Notes: generated by a model from the letters alone, not told the origin. Shown: positions 35,801 to 43,651, numbered from the stretch's first letter. The stretch: 64,000 nucleotides of DNA from Thermophilibacter provencensis (GCF_030372065.1 NZ_JAUDEA010000003.1:1-64000), one strand, 5' to 3'. Numbers and translations: made by a program.

Positions 35801-36548
35801 CGCGTACGCCTTCGAGCGCGCCGGCGCCGTGGCGGACGTCTTTGTGGTCAACAACCTCACGCCCGAGGCCGTTGCCGAGAGCACGCACGAGCTGGCGCGC
35901 CGCATCCGCGAGAGCCAGATTGTCATGATCCCCGGCGGCTTCTCCGGCGGCGACGAGCCCGACGGCTCCGCAAAGTTCATCACCGCGTTCTTCCGCGCGC
36001 CCGAGGTCACCGAGGCCGTGCGCGAGCTCCTGCAGTCCCGAGACGGCCTCATGCTGGGCATCTGCAACGGCTTCCAGGCGCTCGTGAAGCTGGGCCTTGT
36101 GCCCTACGGCGACATTCGCCCGATGGACGACACCTGCCCCACCCTCACCTTCAACACCATCGGCCGCCACCAGAGCCGCCTCGTGCGCACGCGCGTGGCG
36201 TCGACGCTCAGCCCCTGGCTCTCCAAGTGCGAGGTGGGCGACGTCCACAACATCGCGATCTCCCACGGCGAGGGCCGCTTCGTGGCCTCGCCCGAGCTTC
36301 TCGAGAAGCTCATTGCCGCCGGCCAGGTGGCCACGCAGTACGTTGACGAGAACGGCGTGCCGGGCATGAGCCTCGACGTCAACCCCAACGGCTCCGTCCT
36401 GGCCATCGAGGGCATCACCTCGCCCGACGGCCGCATCCTCGGCAAGATGGGCCACACCGAGCGCTCCGGTGCCGGGCTCTACAAGAACGTGCCGGGCAAC
36501 GCGTACCAGCCCCTCATCGAGGGCGGCGTGGGGTATTTCACCGAGTAG
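32814..36548 (+). CDS. purL: Phosphoribosylformylglycinamidine synthase, single chain (PurL with PurQ-type glutaminase)
   Basis: 1244 residues, ATG with CAGGAGG upstream. It converts FGAR to FGAM with ATP and glutamine in purine synthesis. An N-terminal PurS-like part and linker precede two AIRS-type synthetase halves. The catalytic region includes DTYWSDHCRHTTFG near residue 220 and FKNETHNHPTEIEPFGGAAT near residue 320. The C-terminal class I glutaminase has the nucleophile cysteine in LGICNGFQALVKLG and the later histidine/glutamate in NIAISHGEGRF. This is the long clade found in clostridia, streptococci, bifidobacteria and Coriobacteriia. No other pur gene is adjacent. A TAAAAT box at 32763-32768 may serve as -10. 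Confidence 0.96.
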   Translation: MVSRIYVEKKPGFDGEAQSLERELKTLLGIDALDNLRLINRYDVEGITPELFESCVPTVFSEPQTDVATTEMPEPAPGSTVFAVEFLPGQFDQRADSASECIQLISQGERPIVRSAKVYVLEGALSDADVASIKHYVINPVEAREASLEPRATLRQDYPEPADVEVLDGFLELDSAQLQAFIDERGLAMDLADITFCQSYFAGEGRVPTITEIRMIDTYWSDHCRHTTFGTVLTDVQIDDDVVRAAFERYLEMRRELGREEKPVCLMDMGTIGAKYLKHTGQLKNLDESEEINACTVKVKVDVNGHDEDWLFLFKNETHNHPTEIEPFGGAATCIGGAIRDPLSGRSYVYQAMRVTGAADPTVPVSETMTGKLPQRKLVTTAAAGYSSYGNQIGLATGQVSELYHPGYVAKRMEIGAVVGATPASHVRRECPAPGDKIVLLGGRTGRDGIGGATGSSKAHNVESLEKDGAEVQKGNPPIERKLQRLFRREDACRLIKRCNDFGAGGVSVAIGELADGLDINLDLVPKKYEGLDGTELAISESQERMAVALAPEDVDEFMRYAREENLEATVVATVTEEPRLRMSWRGATIVDVSREFLSSNGAPKAQAVHVEEQGEYERTWAGDSVAEKMRALVTDLNVASNKGLSERFDSTIGAATVLMPFGGRTQLTPTMAMVAKLPVDGETTTCSGMAWGFNPYLMSADCFTGAYLSVVESVSRMVAAGFEHENLYLTFQEYFERLRTEPERWGKPTAALLGALMAQVDLGIGSIGGKDSMSGSFEDLDVPPTLVSFATGLGTVGRVTSPEFKGAGHRVAVIVPDYSDNGLIPLPDAFLATLSLVEGIVSRGEALAISTPGYGGAAEAAFKMCVGNRVGLELSESFGADALFCPSYGSFLVELTDDAQIPEIPAGVTATLFGTTTEAYELCVAGEKIDLAELQEAWEGAIESVFPYRAEGETVRAVSLDPERAAAARPHPAVHVARPRVVIPVFPGTNCEYDTAYAFERAGAVADVFVVNNLTPEAVAESTHELARRIRESQIVMIPGGFSGGDEPDGSAKFITAFFRAPEVTEAVRELLQSRDGLMLGICNGFQALVKLGLVPYGDIRPMDDTCPTLTFNTIGRHQSRLVRTRVASTLSPWLSKCEVGDVHNIAISHGEGRFVASPELLEKLIAAGQVATQYVDENGVPGMSLDVNPNGSVLAIEGITSPDGRILGKMGHTERSGAGLYKNVPGNAYQPLIEGGVGYFTE

Positions 36549-36558
36549 CGTCGGGTAG

Positions 36559-36623
36559 GCGGCCCAGGGTTTTCACGCAGAGGTGCGCTTCGCGGAACCT
36601 CTGCTTAGAAAACCCTGGGCCGC
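36559..36623. repeat. Two-tier palindrome after purL
   Basis: Outer arms GCGGCCCAGGGTTTTC and GAAAACCCTGGGCCGC pair perfectly; inner arms GCAGAGGT and ACCTCTGC also pair. It begins 11 bases after the purL stop and likely stops or stabilises the purL transcript. No T run follows. Confidence 0.8.
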
Positions 36624-36659
36624 TGCCGCAACTCAAGAAACGTCAGGAAAGACGTCGCC

Positions 36660-37610
36660 GTGACCAAACCACAATCTCAATCGTTTCTTGCCTCGACGGC
36701 GGGGATGGCGCTGGCGTGCTTGGCGAGCTGCTTTTTGTGGGGCTCGGCGTTTCCGTGCGTGAAGATCGGCTACGAGCTGTTTGGGATTGACGCCGCGGAC
36801 ATGGCGTCGATTCTTGCCTTCGCGGGACTGCGGTTCGCGCTCGCCGGCGCGATGGTCGCCGTGGGGATGAGCCTCGCCGCGCGTCGCCCCTTCGTGCCCG
36901 AGAAGCGCGACCTGCCCGCAATCGGCGTGCTCTCGCTCTTTCAGACCATTCTTCAGTACGTCCTCTTCTACGTGGGGCTCGCCAACTGCGCGGGCGTCAC
37001 GAGCTCGATTCTCGAGGCGAGCAACTCGTTTCTGTGCGTGCTCATCGCGGCGCTCGTGTTCCGCTTCGAGCGGCTCACCGGCCGCAAGGTGCTGGGATGC
37101 CTCGTGGGCTTTGCGGGCGTCGTGCTCGTCAACGTGACGAGCGAGGCCGGTGGCCTCTCCTTCTCGCTTGCCGGCGAGGGCATGGTGCTCCTCTCCACCG
37201 TTGCGGCGGCGACTTCGAGCAACCTGGCCAAGCTCTTCTCGCGAGAGCACGACCCAGTGCTGCTCTCTGGCTGGCAGTTCCTTCTCGGTGGTCTCGTCAT
37301 GCTCGGCGTGGGGCTCGCGCTCGGGGGCCGCGTGGCCCCGGCGGACGCGGCAAACCCGCTGCCGGCGCTCGCGCTCCTCGCTTACCTGGGCTTCATTTCC
37401 GCTGCCGCCTACTCCCTCTGGTCGGCGACGCTCGCCGTCAACCCCGTCTCGCGCGTGGCGGTCTTTGGCTTCATGAACCCCGTCTTTGGCGTGCTGCTCT
37501 CTGCGCTTCTGCTCGGCGAGACCAACGTGGTGAGCCCGCTCGTAGCCGTGGCGGCCCTCGCGCTCGTGAGCGTGGGCATCGTGGTGGTGAACCGACCAGA
37601 ACGAGCATAG
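36660..37610 (+). CDS. EamA (drug/metabolite transporter) family exporter
   Basis: 316 residues with ten predicted membrane helices in two EamA repeats (about residues 15-145 and 160-312). The first repeat begins ACLASCFLWGSAFPCVKIGYELFG and the second ends with VSVGIVVVN, both characteristic. GTG start with AGGAAAG upstream. Members export amino acids, sugars or other small compounds; the substrate is unknown here. It is preceded by the purL palindrome and followed by the serpin gene after about 135 bases. Confidence 0.88.
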   Translation: MTKPQSQSFLASTAGMALACLASCFLWGSAFPCVKIGYELFGIDAADMASILAFAGLRFALAGAMVAVGMSLAARRPFVPEKRDLPAIGVLSLFQTILQYVLFYVGLANCAGVTSSILEASNSFLCVLIAALVFRFERLTGRKVLGCLVGFAGVVLVNVTSEAGGLSFSLAGEGMVLLSTVAAATSSNLAKLFSREHDPVLLSGWQFLLGGLVMLGVGLALGGRVAPADAANPLPALALLAYLGFISAAAYSLWSATLAVNPVSRVAVFGFMNPVFGVLLSALLLGETNVVSPLVAVAALALVSVGIVVVNRPERA

Positions 37611-37746
37611 GCTCGACCTGTCTGTTCCGTTTCTCTGCAAACCAACGTACGGTCAACAGACCAGTCGGGAGACGGCCACCGAAGGGTCACCTGTCGCACC
37701 ACCCACTGTAGGATAATGGGCGCAAAGCCATCTGGAGGAGGCGCCT

Positions 37747-39009
37747 ATGTACCGCACTCGCCGCTTGCTCGTTGCGCTCGCCCTTGTTCCGCTCCTAGCG
37801 CTCGTGTTGGCTTCCTGCCGCCAGAGGACAGGCACCACCGCAACGGAGCTTACCTCCGGCAGAGCGCTTGCCGAACAAGGCTCGGTCGAGCCTGAGCCTG
37901 CCAGCCTCGACACCTACGACTTCTCGCTTGACCTGCTGCGCGCCTGCGCCACGGAGGAGCCGGACGAGAACGCGCTCGTCTCGCCGCTCTCCGTGCTCTA
38001 TGCGCTCTCGATGGTCGAGAACGGCGCCTCGGGCGAAACGCTTGCTCAGATAGAGGCCGCCACAGGCATGAGCGCAGACGACCTCTCCTCGGCTCTCCAG
38101 TCCCGCGCGGTACGGGCGGCCGACGACGATTCCCAGCTCTCCCTTGCCAACTCGGTCTGGCTGCGGGACTCCGATGGGCTGCGCGTGAGCGACGACTACC
38201 TTGACGCTTGTGCCACGAGCCTCGGGGCGCAGGCGTATGCCGCACCCTTTGACGAGACCACGGCAGATGACATCAACGGCTGGGTGAGCGACCACACCCA
38301 CGAGATGATTCCGAGCATCGTTGAGGACATCCCCGATGAGGCGCAGCTCTACCTTGTGAACGCCCTTGCATTCGAGGCTCCATGGCAAGATCCCTACAAT
38401 CCCGCCTTCACTGAGCCAGACACTTTTACCTGCGAGGATGGGACCACGCAAGACGTCGACATGATGCTCTCGATGGAACGCTCCTACCTTGAGGGCGAGC
38501 TGGCAACTGGCTTTGTGCGTCCGTACGAGGGCTACGAGTACGGCTTTGTGGGTCTTCTGCCCAACGAGGGCGTCACCGTGAGCGACCTGCTTGCGAGCCT
38601 CGATGGCGCCAGTCTCCAAGCGCTGCTCGAGCCGCGCCCCAACACCGTCGCGGACGTGGGACTTCCCCGGTTCACCGTGACCTACGGCAACGAGCTCTCG
38701 GAGGAGCTGGCCTCCCTTGGCGTGACGGACGTCTTTGACCAAGAGCGCGCCGACCTCACGCGCATAGGCACCTCCGACAACGGTCCGCTCTACGCGAGCG
38801 CCGTGCTACACAAGACGTTCATTGACGTCAACGAGGAGGGCACGAGCGCCGCGGCGACAACAGTCGTGGAGGTGGGGGACGGCTCATCTGGCCCCGCCGC
38901 GCCGCCCGAGGTCAAGGAGGTCATCCTCGACCGCCCCTTCGTCTATCTCATTGTTGACTACGCCACGATGACGCCGGTGTTCATCGGCACCGTCATGAGC
39001 GTCGAATAG
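37747..39009 (+). CDS. Serpin-family protease inhibitor, lipoprotein
   Basis: 420 residues. The N-terminal signal (RRLLVALALVPLLALVLASC) ends in a lipobox cysteine at about residue 24, so the serpin should be anchored outside the membrane. Serpin features: FSLDLLRACATEEPDENALVSPLSV at the start of the domain, NALAFEAPW, and the hinge NEEGTSAAATTVVEV that begins the reactive loop. Counting from the conserved hinge threonine puts the scissile bond near G-S in VGDGSSG, but this count is uncertain. The C-terminus keeps RPFVYLIVDYATMTPVFIG. Serpins trap serine proteases; gut bifidobacteria use one against host elastase. A similar role at a host surface is plausible. TAGGAT is seen 30 bases before the start. 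Confidence 0.93.
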   Translation: MYRTRRLLVALALVPLLALVLASCRQRTGTTATELTSGRALAEQGSVEPEPASLDTYDFSLDLLRACATEEPDENALVSPLSVLYALSMVENGASGETLAQIEAATGMSADDLSSALQSRAVRAADDDSQLSLANSVWLRDSDGLRVSDDYLDACATSLGAQAYAAPFDETTADDINGWVSDHTHEMIPSIVEDIPDEAQLYLVNALAFEAPWQDPYNPAFTEPDTFTCEDGTTQDVDMMLSMERSYLEGELATGFVRPYEGYEYGFVGLLPNEGVTVSDLLASLDGASLQALLEPRPNTVADVGLPRFTVTYGNELSEELASLGVTDVFDQERADLTRIGTSDNGPLYASAVLHKTFIDVNEEGTSAAATTVVEVGDGSSGPAAPPEVKEVILDRPFVYLIVDYATMTPVFIGTVMSVE

Positions 39010-39025
39010 CCCTCTCGCGAAAGTT

Positions 39026-39140
39026 GGGTACTTTTTTAGACCTCCCCCGAGTATCAACACCCCGCTCAACACATTTGCGCAGGTAGCAAATTGCTATCTG
39101 CAAAGTGATACTTCGGCCTCGTACAAAAAACCGCACACAA
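39026..39140. repeat. Nested palindromic element with AAAAAACCGCACACAA end
   Basis: Outer block GGGTACTTTTTT faces GTACAAAAAACC. Inside, GAGTATCA faces TGATACT, and TTGC..AGGTAGCAA faces TTGCTATCTGCAAA. The 16-mer AAAAAACCGCACACAA recurs exactly in the 60164 element. It separates the serpin from the convergent 59-residue gene. Confidence 0.6.
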
Positions 39141-39147
39141 AAAAGAG

Positions 39148-39327
39148 TCAGCGTCCCGGACGGCGATGCGTGAGATGCCAGCCGCCGCAGTACGGGCACT
39201 CGTAGACAAAAATCTTGGGCGCATCCTTGCGACGCGAGCTCCTCTCGGCCGCCTTACGCGCCTCCACGCGCGTGGCGTAGCGCTTCTTGCGCTCGCACGC
39301 CCGGTATTTCTGACTCTGCTCGTCCAT
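39148..39327 (-). CDS. Small basic zinc-ribbon-like protein
   Basis: 59 residues from the ATG at 39327, with AGGAAGG upstream. The sequence is lysine/arginine-rich (YRACERKKRYATRVEARKAAER) and ends with ECPYCGGWHLTHRRPGR, a CPxCG-x-W-H-x-T-H half zinc ribbon. Short proteins of this pattern are common in Actinobacteria and their phages and are presumed to bind nucleic acid; the function is unknown. It starts 81 bases before the divergent sigma factor gene. Confidence 0.65.
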   Translation of the reverse strand: MDEQSQKYRACERKKRYATRVEARKAAERSSRRKDAPKIFVYECPYCGGWHLTHRRPGR

Positions 39328-39407
39328 TGCGCCTTCCTGGTGCAAGCTCATCCTCCAAGGGAACATTATGCGACGCTGACGCATGTTATGGGCAGGGAGG
39401 TGAGAGC

Positions 39408-39962
39408 ATGACCAACAAGGTCCAGCGCGCCGAGAAGTTCATGCGACATGCGATGGCAGCACATGGCAGCTCGGTCTACCTCGTGGCGCTCGCGCAGACC
39501 CGCTCGGAGCACGATGCGCAAGACGTTGCGCAGGACGTGTTCTGCAGGCTGCTTACCGACGCGACCGCCTTCACCAGCGACGAGCACCTGCGCGCCTGGC
39601 TGCTGCGCGTGACGGTGAACCGGTGCCGCGAGCTTCACCGGATGCCGTGGCGTCGCCGCGTGGACGCACTCGACGAGCGGGCGGAGCTGTCGTCACCGGA
39701 CGTGGGAACCGAGGACGCGGCGCTTGCCGAGCTTCGGGCGGACCCCGTGTGGCAGGCGCTCCGAGAGCTGCCCGAGAAGCTTCGCGTGGTGGCGCTGCTG
39801 CACTACGTGGAGGAGTACTCGACCGATCAGATCGCCCGCATCGTGGGCTGTGCTCCCGCAACGGTGCGCACGCGCCTGTACCGGGCGCGCAGACAAATGA
39901 GACAAATCCTTGAGCCTAATTCCGAGCCAAAGGAGGAGAGCTATGAACAAGCAAGCGTTTGA
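39408..39962 (+). CDS. ECF-type RNA polymerase sigma factor
   Basis: 184 residues from the ATG at 39408, with GGGAGG upstream. Region 2 is ALAQTRSEHDAQDVAQDVFCRLL and region 4 is ALRELPEKLRVVALLHYVEEYSTDQIARIVGCAPATVRTRLYRARRQ. This is a group 4 (extracytoplasmic function) sigma factor. The next gene, a membrane protein starting inside its last 20 bases, is very likely its anti-sigma partner. The final residues (PNSEPKEESYEQASV) double as the ribosome-binding region of that gene. Confidence 0.93.
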   Translation: MTNKVQRAEKFMRHAMAAHGSSVYLVALAQTRSEHDAQDVAQDVFCRLLTDATAFTSDEHLRAWLLRVTVNRCRELHRMPWRRRVDALDERAELSSPDVGTEDAALAELRADPVWQALRELPEKLRVVALLHYVEEYSTDQIARIVGCAPATVRTRLYRARRQMRQILEPNSEPKEESYEQASV

Positions 39963-40914
39963 CCAGTTCAAGCAGCGAGCGCGCAACGTCCAGCTCCCCG
40001 ATGACGTGCGCGACAACGTCCTTTCCGAGAGAGGAGCCGAGAAGAGCCGCTCGCCGAGACGGCACTCCGTCACCAGACGGGCCGTGGTGGGCGTGGGGCT
40101 GGGGGCGGTCGGCACGGCCGCGGCGCTTCTCGTCGCCTCGATCGTGACGAGGCCGTCCGAGGGCGATCCCTCGGGGGCAGCCGGGAACTGCTGGTTTGCC
40201 CTGCGCGCCTATGCCGAGGGCGTCAAGCAGGACGACGGGTCGCTACTCGCGGCAGACGACTGCTTTGGCGGCATCTACAGCTGGAGCGAGGGGGACGGCG
40301 GACTCTTCGACGTGAGCACGTCCTTCGACGTCAGCTGCGTGGGCGAGGGGATCGACTCGATCACCTACGAGCTGGGCGGCGCCGGGGTAACCGACGGCGA
40401 CGTCCGCTTTGAGTGGGTTGCGCTCGACCGCGACGGCATCGAGGTTGGCGACGCCATAGGCGGCTCGACGAGCGCCTTCGCGGTTGACTGCGCCGTTCCC
40501 CTCGAGCGCGTCGGCTACAACGTGGCCATGAGGCTGCAGGCCGAGGGGGCGCTCCGAGAGGCGCTTGACGCGCTCCACGACGCCTACGCGGCACCCTCGG
40601 ATCAGGGCGCGGTCAACGAGCAAATCTGGCGGGCCTTCGACCTCGTCGCGGTCTGCGCCGCCGAGGAGTTTGCACAGCGGATGGCCGACGTTGAGCTCAC
40701 GCTCTCTGCGAGCCTCGCGGACGGGAGCGCGCAGACGCGGCGCTATCGCTTTGATCCCGTGGAGGACGCGAGGGAGCGCTACGCGGCCTACCTCGGCCAG
40801 ATCACCGACCTCGAGATCCAGCGCGAGGTCGAGGGCACCGACACGAGCGTGCAGGTCCAGGAACTCATGGACAACCCGCCGAGCCTCTACCTCGTTACGG
40901 AGCTGGACGGGTAG
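39943..40914 (+). CDS. Probable anti-sigma factor, single-pass membrane protein
   Basis: 323 residues, ATG with AAAGGAGG upstream inside the sigma gene. A short cytoplasmic part (FDQFKQRARNVQLPDDVRDNVLSE), one membrane helix at about residues 45-68 (RAVVGVGLGAVGTAAALLVASIV) and a large acidic outer domain. The layout and coupling match anti-sigma factors of the DUF4179 type, in which the first 40 residues bind the sigma factor. No zinc HxxxCxxC motif is present. The outer domain has no family that I recognise and could sense envelope change. Confidence 0.72.
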   Translation: MNKQAFDQFKQRARNVQLPDDVRDNVLSERGAEKSRSPRRHSVTRRAVVGVGLGAVGTAAALLVASIVTRPSEGDPSGAAGNCWFALRAYAEGVKQDDGSLLAADDCFGGIYSWSEGDGGLFDVSTSFDVSCVGEGIDSITYELGGAGVTDGDVRFEWVALDRDGIEVGDAIGGSTSAFAVDCAVPLERVGYNVAMRLQAEGALREALDALHDAYAAPSDQGAVNEQIWRAFDLVAVCAAEEFAQRMADVELTLSASLADGSAQTRRYRFDPVEDARERYAAYLGQITDLEIQREVEGTDTSVQVQELMDNPPSLYLVTELDG

Positions 40915-40927
40915 GCCACGCGCCCGT

Positions 40928-40995
40928 GGGCGGCCCGTCACCTGCGACGGGCCGCAAATGATACGAAGGGACTGTCCCTTTGTCTCCTACGCGCG
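40928..40995. repeat. Composite REP unit, copy 1 (hairpin + GGGACTGTCCC palindrome)
   Basis: A GGCCCGTC/GACGGGCC hairpin is followed by AAATGATACGAAGGGACTGT and CCCTTTGTCTCC, then CTACGCGCG. The last bases contain the original stop codon of the RhuM-Fic gene. The same 67-base composite occurs at 42023, with a few changes. Confidence 0.85.
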
Positions 40996-41024
40996 CTGAA
41001 TGAAGTGGCACACGAGAGCCACCA

Positions 41025-41957
41025 TCACGTCCTTCTCGTCAGGGTTGGATTCCGCAATGAGCAGAGTGACGGCAACGAGCGTAGCGCGTCGATGACCTTA
41101 TCGCCCGCAGGGGTGAAGAGGGCGCCGCAGCGGTCAAGGAAATACAGGAAGATCGTTGCCGCAATGCGCTTGTTGCCGTCTAGGAAGCTGTGGTCCTTCA
41201 CGATGAAGTAGAGCAGGTGGACCGCTTTCTCCTCGAGCGTGGGGTAGAGGTCGCGCCCGCCAAAGCTCTGGAACACATTGCCGATGGCGCCCTTGAACGA
41301 CTCGTCCTTCTCGACGCCGAAAAGCGAACTCTCCTGGCCAAAGCGTAGAGAGTCAATCACGTCGTGACACTCCCCGTAGGTGAGGACGTACGCAGACGGC
41401 ACACCCTCGGGCACCATAACGCGCATGTGGTCGTAGTCGTCGAGAAGGTCGAGCGCGGCCGTGTAGCTCTGCACGATGTCGAGCACCTGGCGCGTACCGA
41501 GGTCGTCCGGGATGCGCGCCATCACCTTGGTGACCTTGCCCAGCTGCTCGAGCCGGCGCTCGTTCTCCACATGGCCGGCCACGACGTAGCGGCGCAGCAC
41601 GTCCGTAGCCCAACGGCGAAACTCCACGCCGCGCCGCGACTTCACGCGATAGCCGACGGAAAGAATCATGTCGAGGCTGTAGTGTTCGACCCGCCGAACA
41701 ACCTCACGGTCGCCCTCGAGTCGAACTGTCGCAAATTTTGCGACAGTTCGACTCTCGCTTCCCGCGAGCTCCTCGCGCAGCGCATTCGCGACGTGCTTGC
41801 CAATCGTCTTAACGTCGCGGCCATAAAGCGCGGCCAGCTGGTTGCGGTTAAGCCAAATCTCCTCACCCTCGGGGTCAATCCTTACTGGTAGCGTAACCTC
41901 CCCGTCTGCCGACTCAAACAGGACGATGCCCTTCTCCGTGCTCATGTGCGCCTCCAT
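41025..41957 (-). CDS. RhuM-Fic (virulence RhuM/death-on-curing) protein with shifted C-terminus
   Basis: 310 residues as read. The N-terminal RhuM region is complete (IWLNRNQLAALYGRDVKTIGKHVANAL, then SLDMILSVGYRVKSRRGVEFRRWA). The C-terminal Fic domain keeps HSFLDGNKRIAATIFLYFL, the HxFxDGNKR core that transfers AMP or another nucleotide. After VIDA the frame is off: the adjacent frame continues with the family's normal tail (TLVAVTLLIAESNPDEKDVM...FIQRA) to a stop at 40987-40989. A single missing base near 41085-41092 explains this. The active site lies before the shift, so activity may survive. The gene is bracketed by two composite REP units. The start ATG has GGAGGCGCAC upstream. Confidence 0.85.
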   Translation of the reverse strand: MEAHMSTEKGIVLFESADGEVTLPVRIDPEGEEIWLNRNQLAALYGRDVKTIGKHVANALREELAGSESRTVAKFATVRLEGDREVVRRVEHYSLDMILSVGYRVKSRRGVEFRRWATDVLRRYVVAGHVENERRLEQLGKVTKVMARIPDDLGTRQVLDIVQSYTAALDLLDDYDHMRVMVPEGVPSAYVLTYGECHDVIDSLRFGQESSLFGVEKDESFKGAIGNVFQSFGGRDLYPTLEEKAVHLLYFIVKDHSFLDGNKRIAATIFLYFLDRCGALFTPAGDKVIDALRSLPSLCSLRNPTLTRRT

Positions 41958-42022
41958 TCCACCGGACTTCTCGATAGAACGAATGTACGCCTATGACCGG
42001 ACAATGCTTGGACGGCAAAAAA

Positions 42023-42090
42023 GCGGCCCGCCTCCAACGGCGGACCGCAAATGATACGGAAGGGACTGTCCCTTTGTCTCCTACGCGCGA
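42023..42090. repeat. Composite REP unit, copy 2
   Basis: GCGGCCCGCC/GGCGGACCGC hairpin, then AAATGATACGGAAGGGACTG and TCCCTTTGTCTCC, CTACGCGCG. The final bases contain the malic enzyme stop codon. It is a direct repeat of the unit at 40928, and the two flank the RhuM-Fic gene. Confidence 0.85.
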
Positions 42091-43259
42091 GCCACGCCGG
42101 ACTTGCGGGCAGCCTCGGCCACGGCAGCGGCCACGGCGGGCGCCACGCGCTCGTCAAAGGCACCGGGGATGATGTAGTCTGCAGCGCGGTGCTCGTCGTC
42201 AACGAGGCCGGCAATCGCGTAGGCCGCGGCCTCCATCATGTCGTCGTTGATGTCGGAGGCGCGCACGTCGAGGGCGCCGCGGAAGATGCCCGGGAAGGCC
42301 AGGACGTTGTTGATCTGGTTGGGGAAGTCGGAGCGACCCGTGGCGGCCACGGCGGCCCCTGCCGCCAGCGCCTCGTCCGGCATGATCTCCGGCACGGGGT
42401 TGGCGCAGGCGAAGACGATGGGGTCGGCGGCCATCGTGCGCACCATGTCCTGCGTGAGCACGCCCGGGGCAGACACGCCCACAAAGACGTCTGCGCCGCG
42501 CACGGCGTCGGCAAGGGTGCCCTTCACGCCCTCGCGGTTGGTCCACGTGGCGATCTCGGCCTTCTCGGGGTTGAGGCCATCGCGGCCCTCGTAGATGGCG
42601 CCCGTGCGGTCACAGATGATGACGTCCCTCACGCCCATGCGCTGCATGAGCTTGGCGATGGAGATGCCCGCCGCGCCGGCGCCGGAGAAGACCACGCGCA
42701 CGTCGGAGAGCTCGCGGCCGGTGAGGCGGCACGCGTTGATGAGCGCGGCGCAGGTCACGACGGCGGTGCCGTGCTGGTCGTCGTGGAAGACGGGGATGTC
42801 GCAGACCTCCTTGAGGCGGCGCTCGATCTCAAAGCAGCGCGGCGCGGAGATGTCCTCGAGGTTGATGCCGCCGAAGCTGCCGGCGATGAGCTCGACGGTG
42901 CGCACGATCTCATCCACGTCCTTGGAGCGCACGCAGAGGGGGAACGCGTCCACGTCGGCGAAGGTCTTGAACAAGGCGCACTTGCCCTCCATGACGGGCA
43001 TGCCCGCCTCGGGGCCGATGTCGCCGAGGCCCAGCACCGCGGTGCCGTCCGTGACCACGGCCACCAGGTTGCCGCGGCGGGTGTAGGTGTAGGAGTCCTC
43101 CACGTTCTCGGAGATCTTGAGGCACGGCTCGGCGACGCCCGGCGTGTAGGCCACGGCCAGCTCCTCGGGCGTGGTGATCGGCGCGCGGGTGATCACCTCG
43201 ATCTTGCCCTGCCACTCGCGATGCTTGTCCAGTGCGTACTGCTTGGCGTCCTCAGCCAT
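42081..43259 (-). CDS. NAD(P)-dependent malic enzyme (oxaloacetate-decarboxylating)
   Basis: 392 residues, the compact bacterial form without the phosphotransacetylase extension. It converts malate to pyruvate and CO2. The N-terminal catalytic part has VAYTPGVAEPCLKI with the catalytic Tyr, GDIGPEAGMPVMEGK with the Lys, and DISAPRCFEIERRL for the metal. The Rossmann domain reads VRVVFSGAGAAGISIAKL. Cofactor preference cannot be decided. AGGAGC precedes the ATG. Its stop codon is part of a REP unit. Confidence 0.95.
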   Translation of the reverse strand: MAEDAKQYALDKHREWQGKIEVITRAPITTPEELAVAYTPGVAEPCLKISENVEDSYTYTRRGNLVAVVTDGTAVLGLGDIGPEAGMPVMEGKCALFKTFADVDAFPLCVRSKDVDEIVRTVELIAGSFGGINLEDISAPRCFEIERRLKEVCDIPVFHDDQHGTAVVTCAALINACRLTGRELSDVRVVFSGAGAAGISIAKLMQRMGVRDVIICDRTGAIYEGRDGLNPEKAEIATWTNREGVKGTLADAVRGADVFVGVSAPGVLTQDMVRTMAADPIVFACANPVPEIMPDEALAAGAAVAATGRSDFPNQINNVLAFPGIFRGALDVRASDINDDMMEAAAYAIAGLVDDEHRAADYIIPGAFDERVAPAVAAAVAEAARKSGVARA

Positions 43260-43394
43260 GGATGCTCCTATCTCGCAGGCCGGGTTGGCCGGCCACGTTC
43301 ACACCGGGTACCAGTTTAGTCTCCACGAGAGCAGAGCGCAGTGCGTTTCCCAACTTTTGACACGGGGACTCCAGCCTGCCCGCCAGCATCGCCC

Positions 43395-43455
43395 GGTTTT
43401 GGGCAACAAGTTTGATGCTCGGTCCTTCTCGACATAAAACTTGTTGCCCAAAACC
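43395..43455. repeat. 19-bp-arm palindrome upstream of malic enzyme
   Basis: GGTTTTGGGCAACAAGTTT and AAACTTGTTGCCCAAAACC pair perfectly; the loop of 23 bases contains CCTTCTCGAC. It is one of two palindromes in the gene-free space 43260-43651. Confidence 0.8.
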
Positions 43456-43484
43456 AGTCAAAACATGACGGAAGAGCCCATAGT

Positions 43485-43565
43485 GGCGAGAAAAACGTGG
43501 TTTTGCGTCCGCACAAGGCAACCCCACATAAAACATTTGCCCCAAAACCACCACGTTCTTCTCGG
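43485..43565. repeat. Imperfect palindrome with GAGAA..GTGGTTTTG arms
   Basis: CGAGAAAAACGTGGTTTTG on the left faces CAAAACCACCACGTTCTT and CTCGG on the right, with a few bulged bases. A third fragment with ACCAAAACCCAAAACCACC follows at about 43593. Words resemble those of the neighbouring palindrome, suggesting related or repeatedly copied units. Confidence 0.6.
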
Positions 43566-43651
43566 AAAAGGCAACTCCACAAGCGCGCGGGCCACCAAAA
43601 CCCAAAACCACCGTTTTCCGTGCAGGGGAACACGCCCGGAACGCAATCGAA

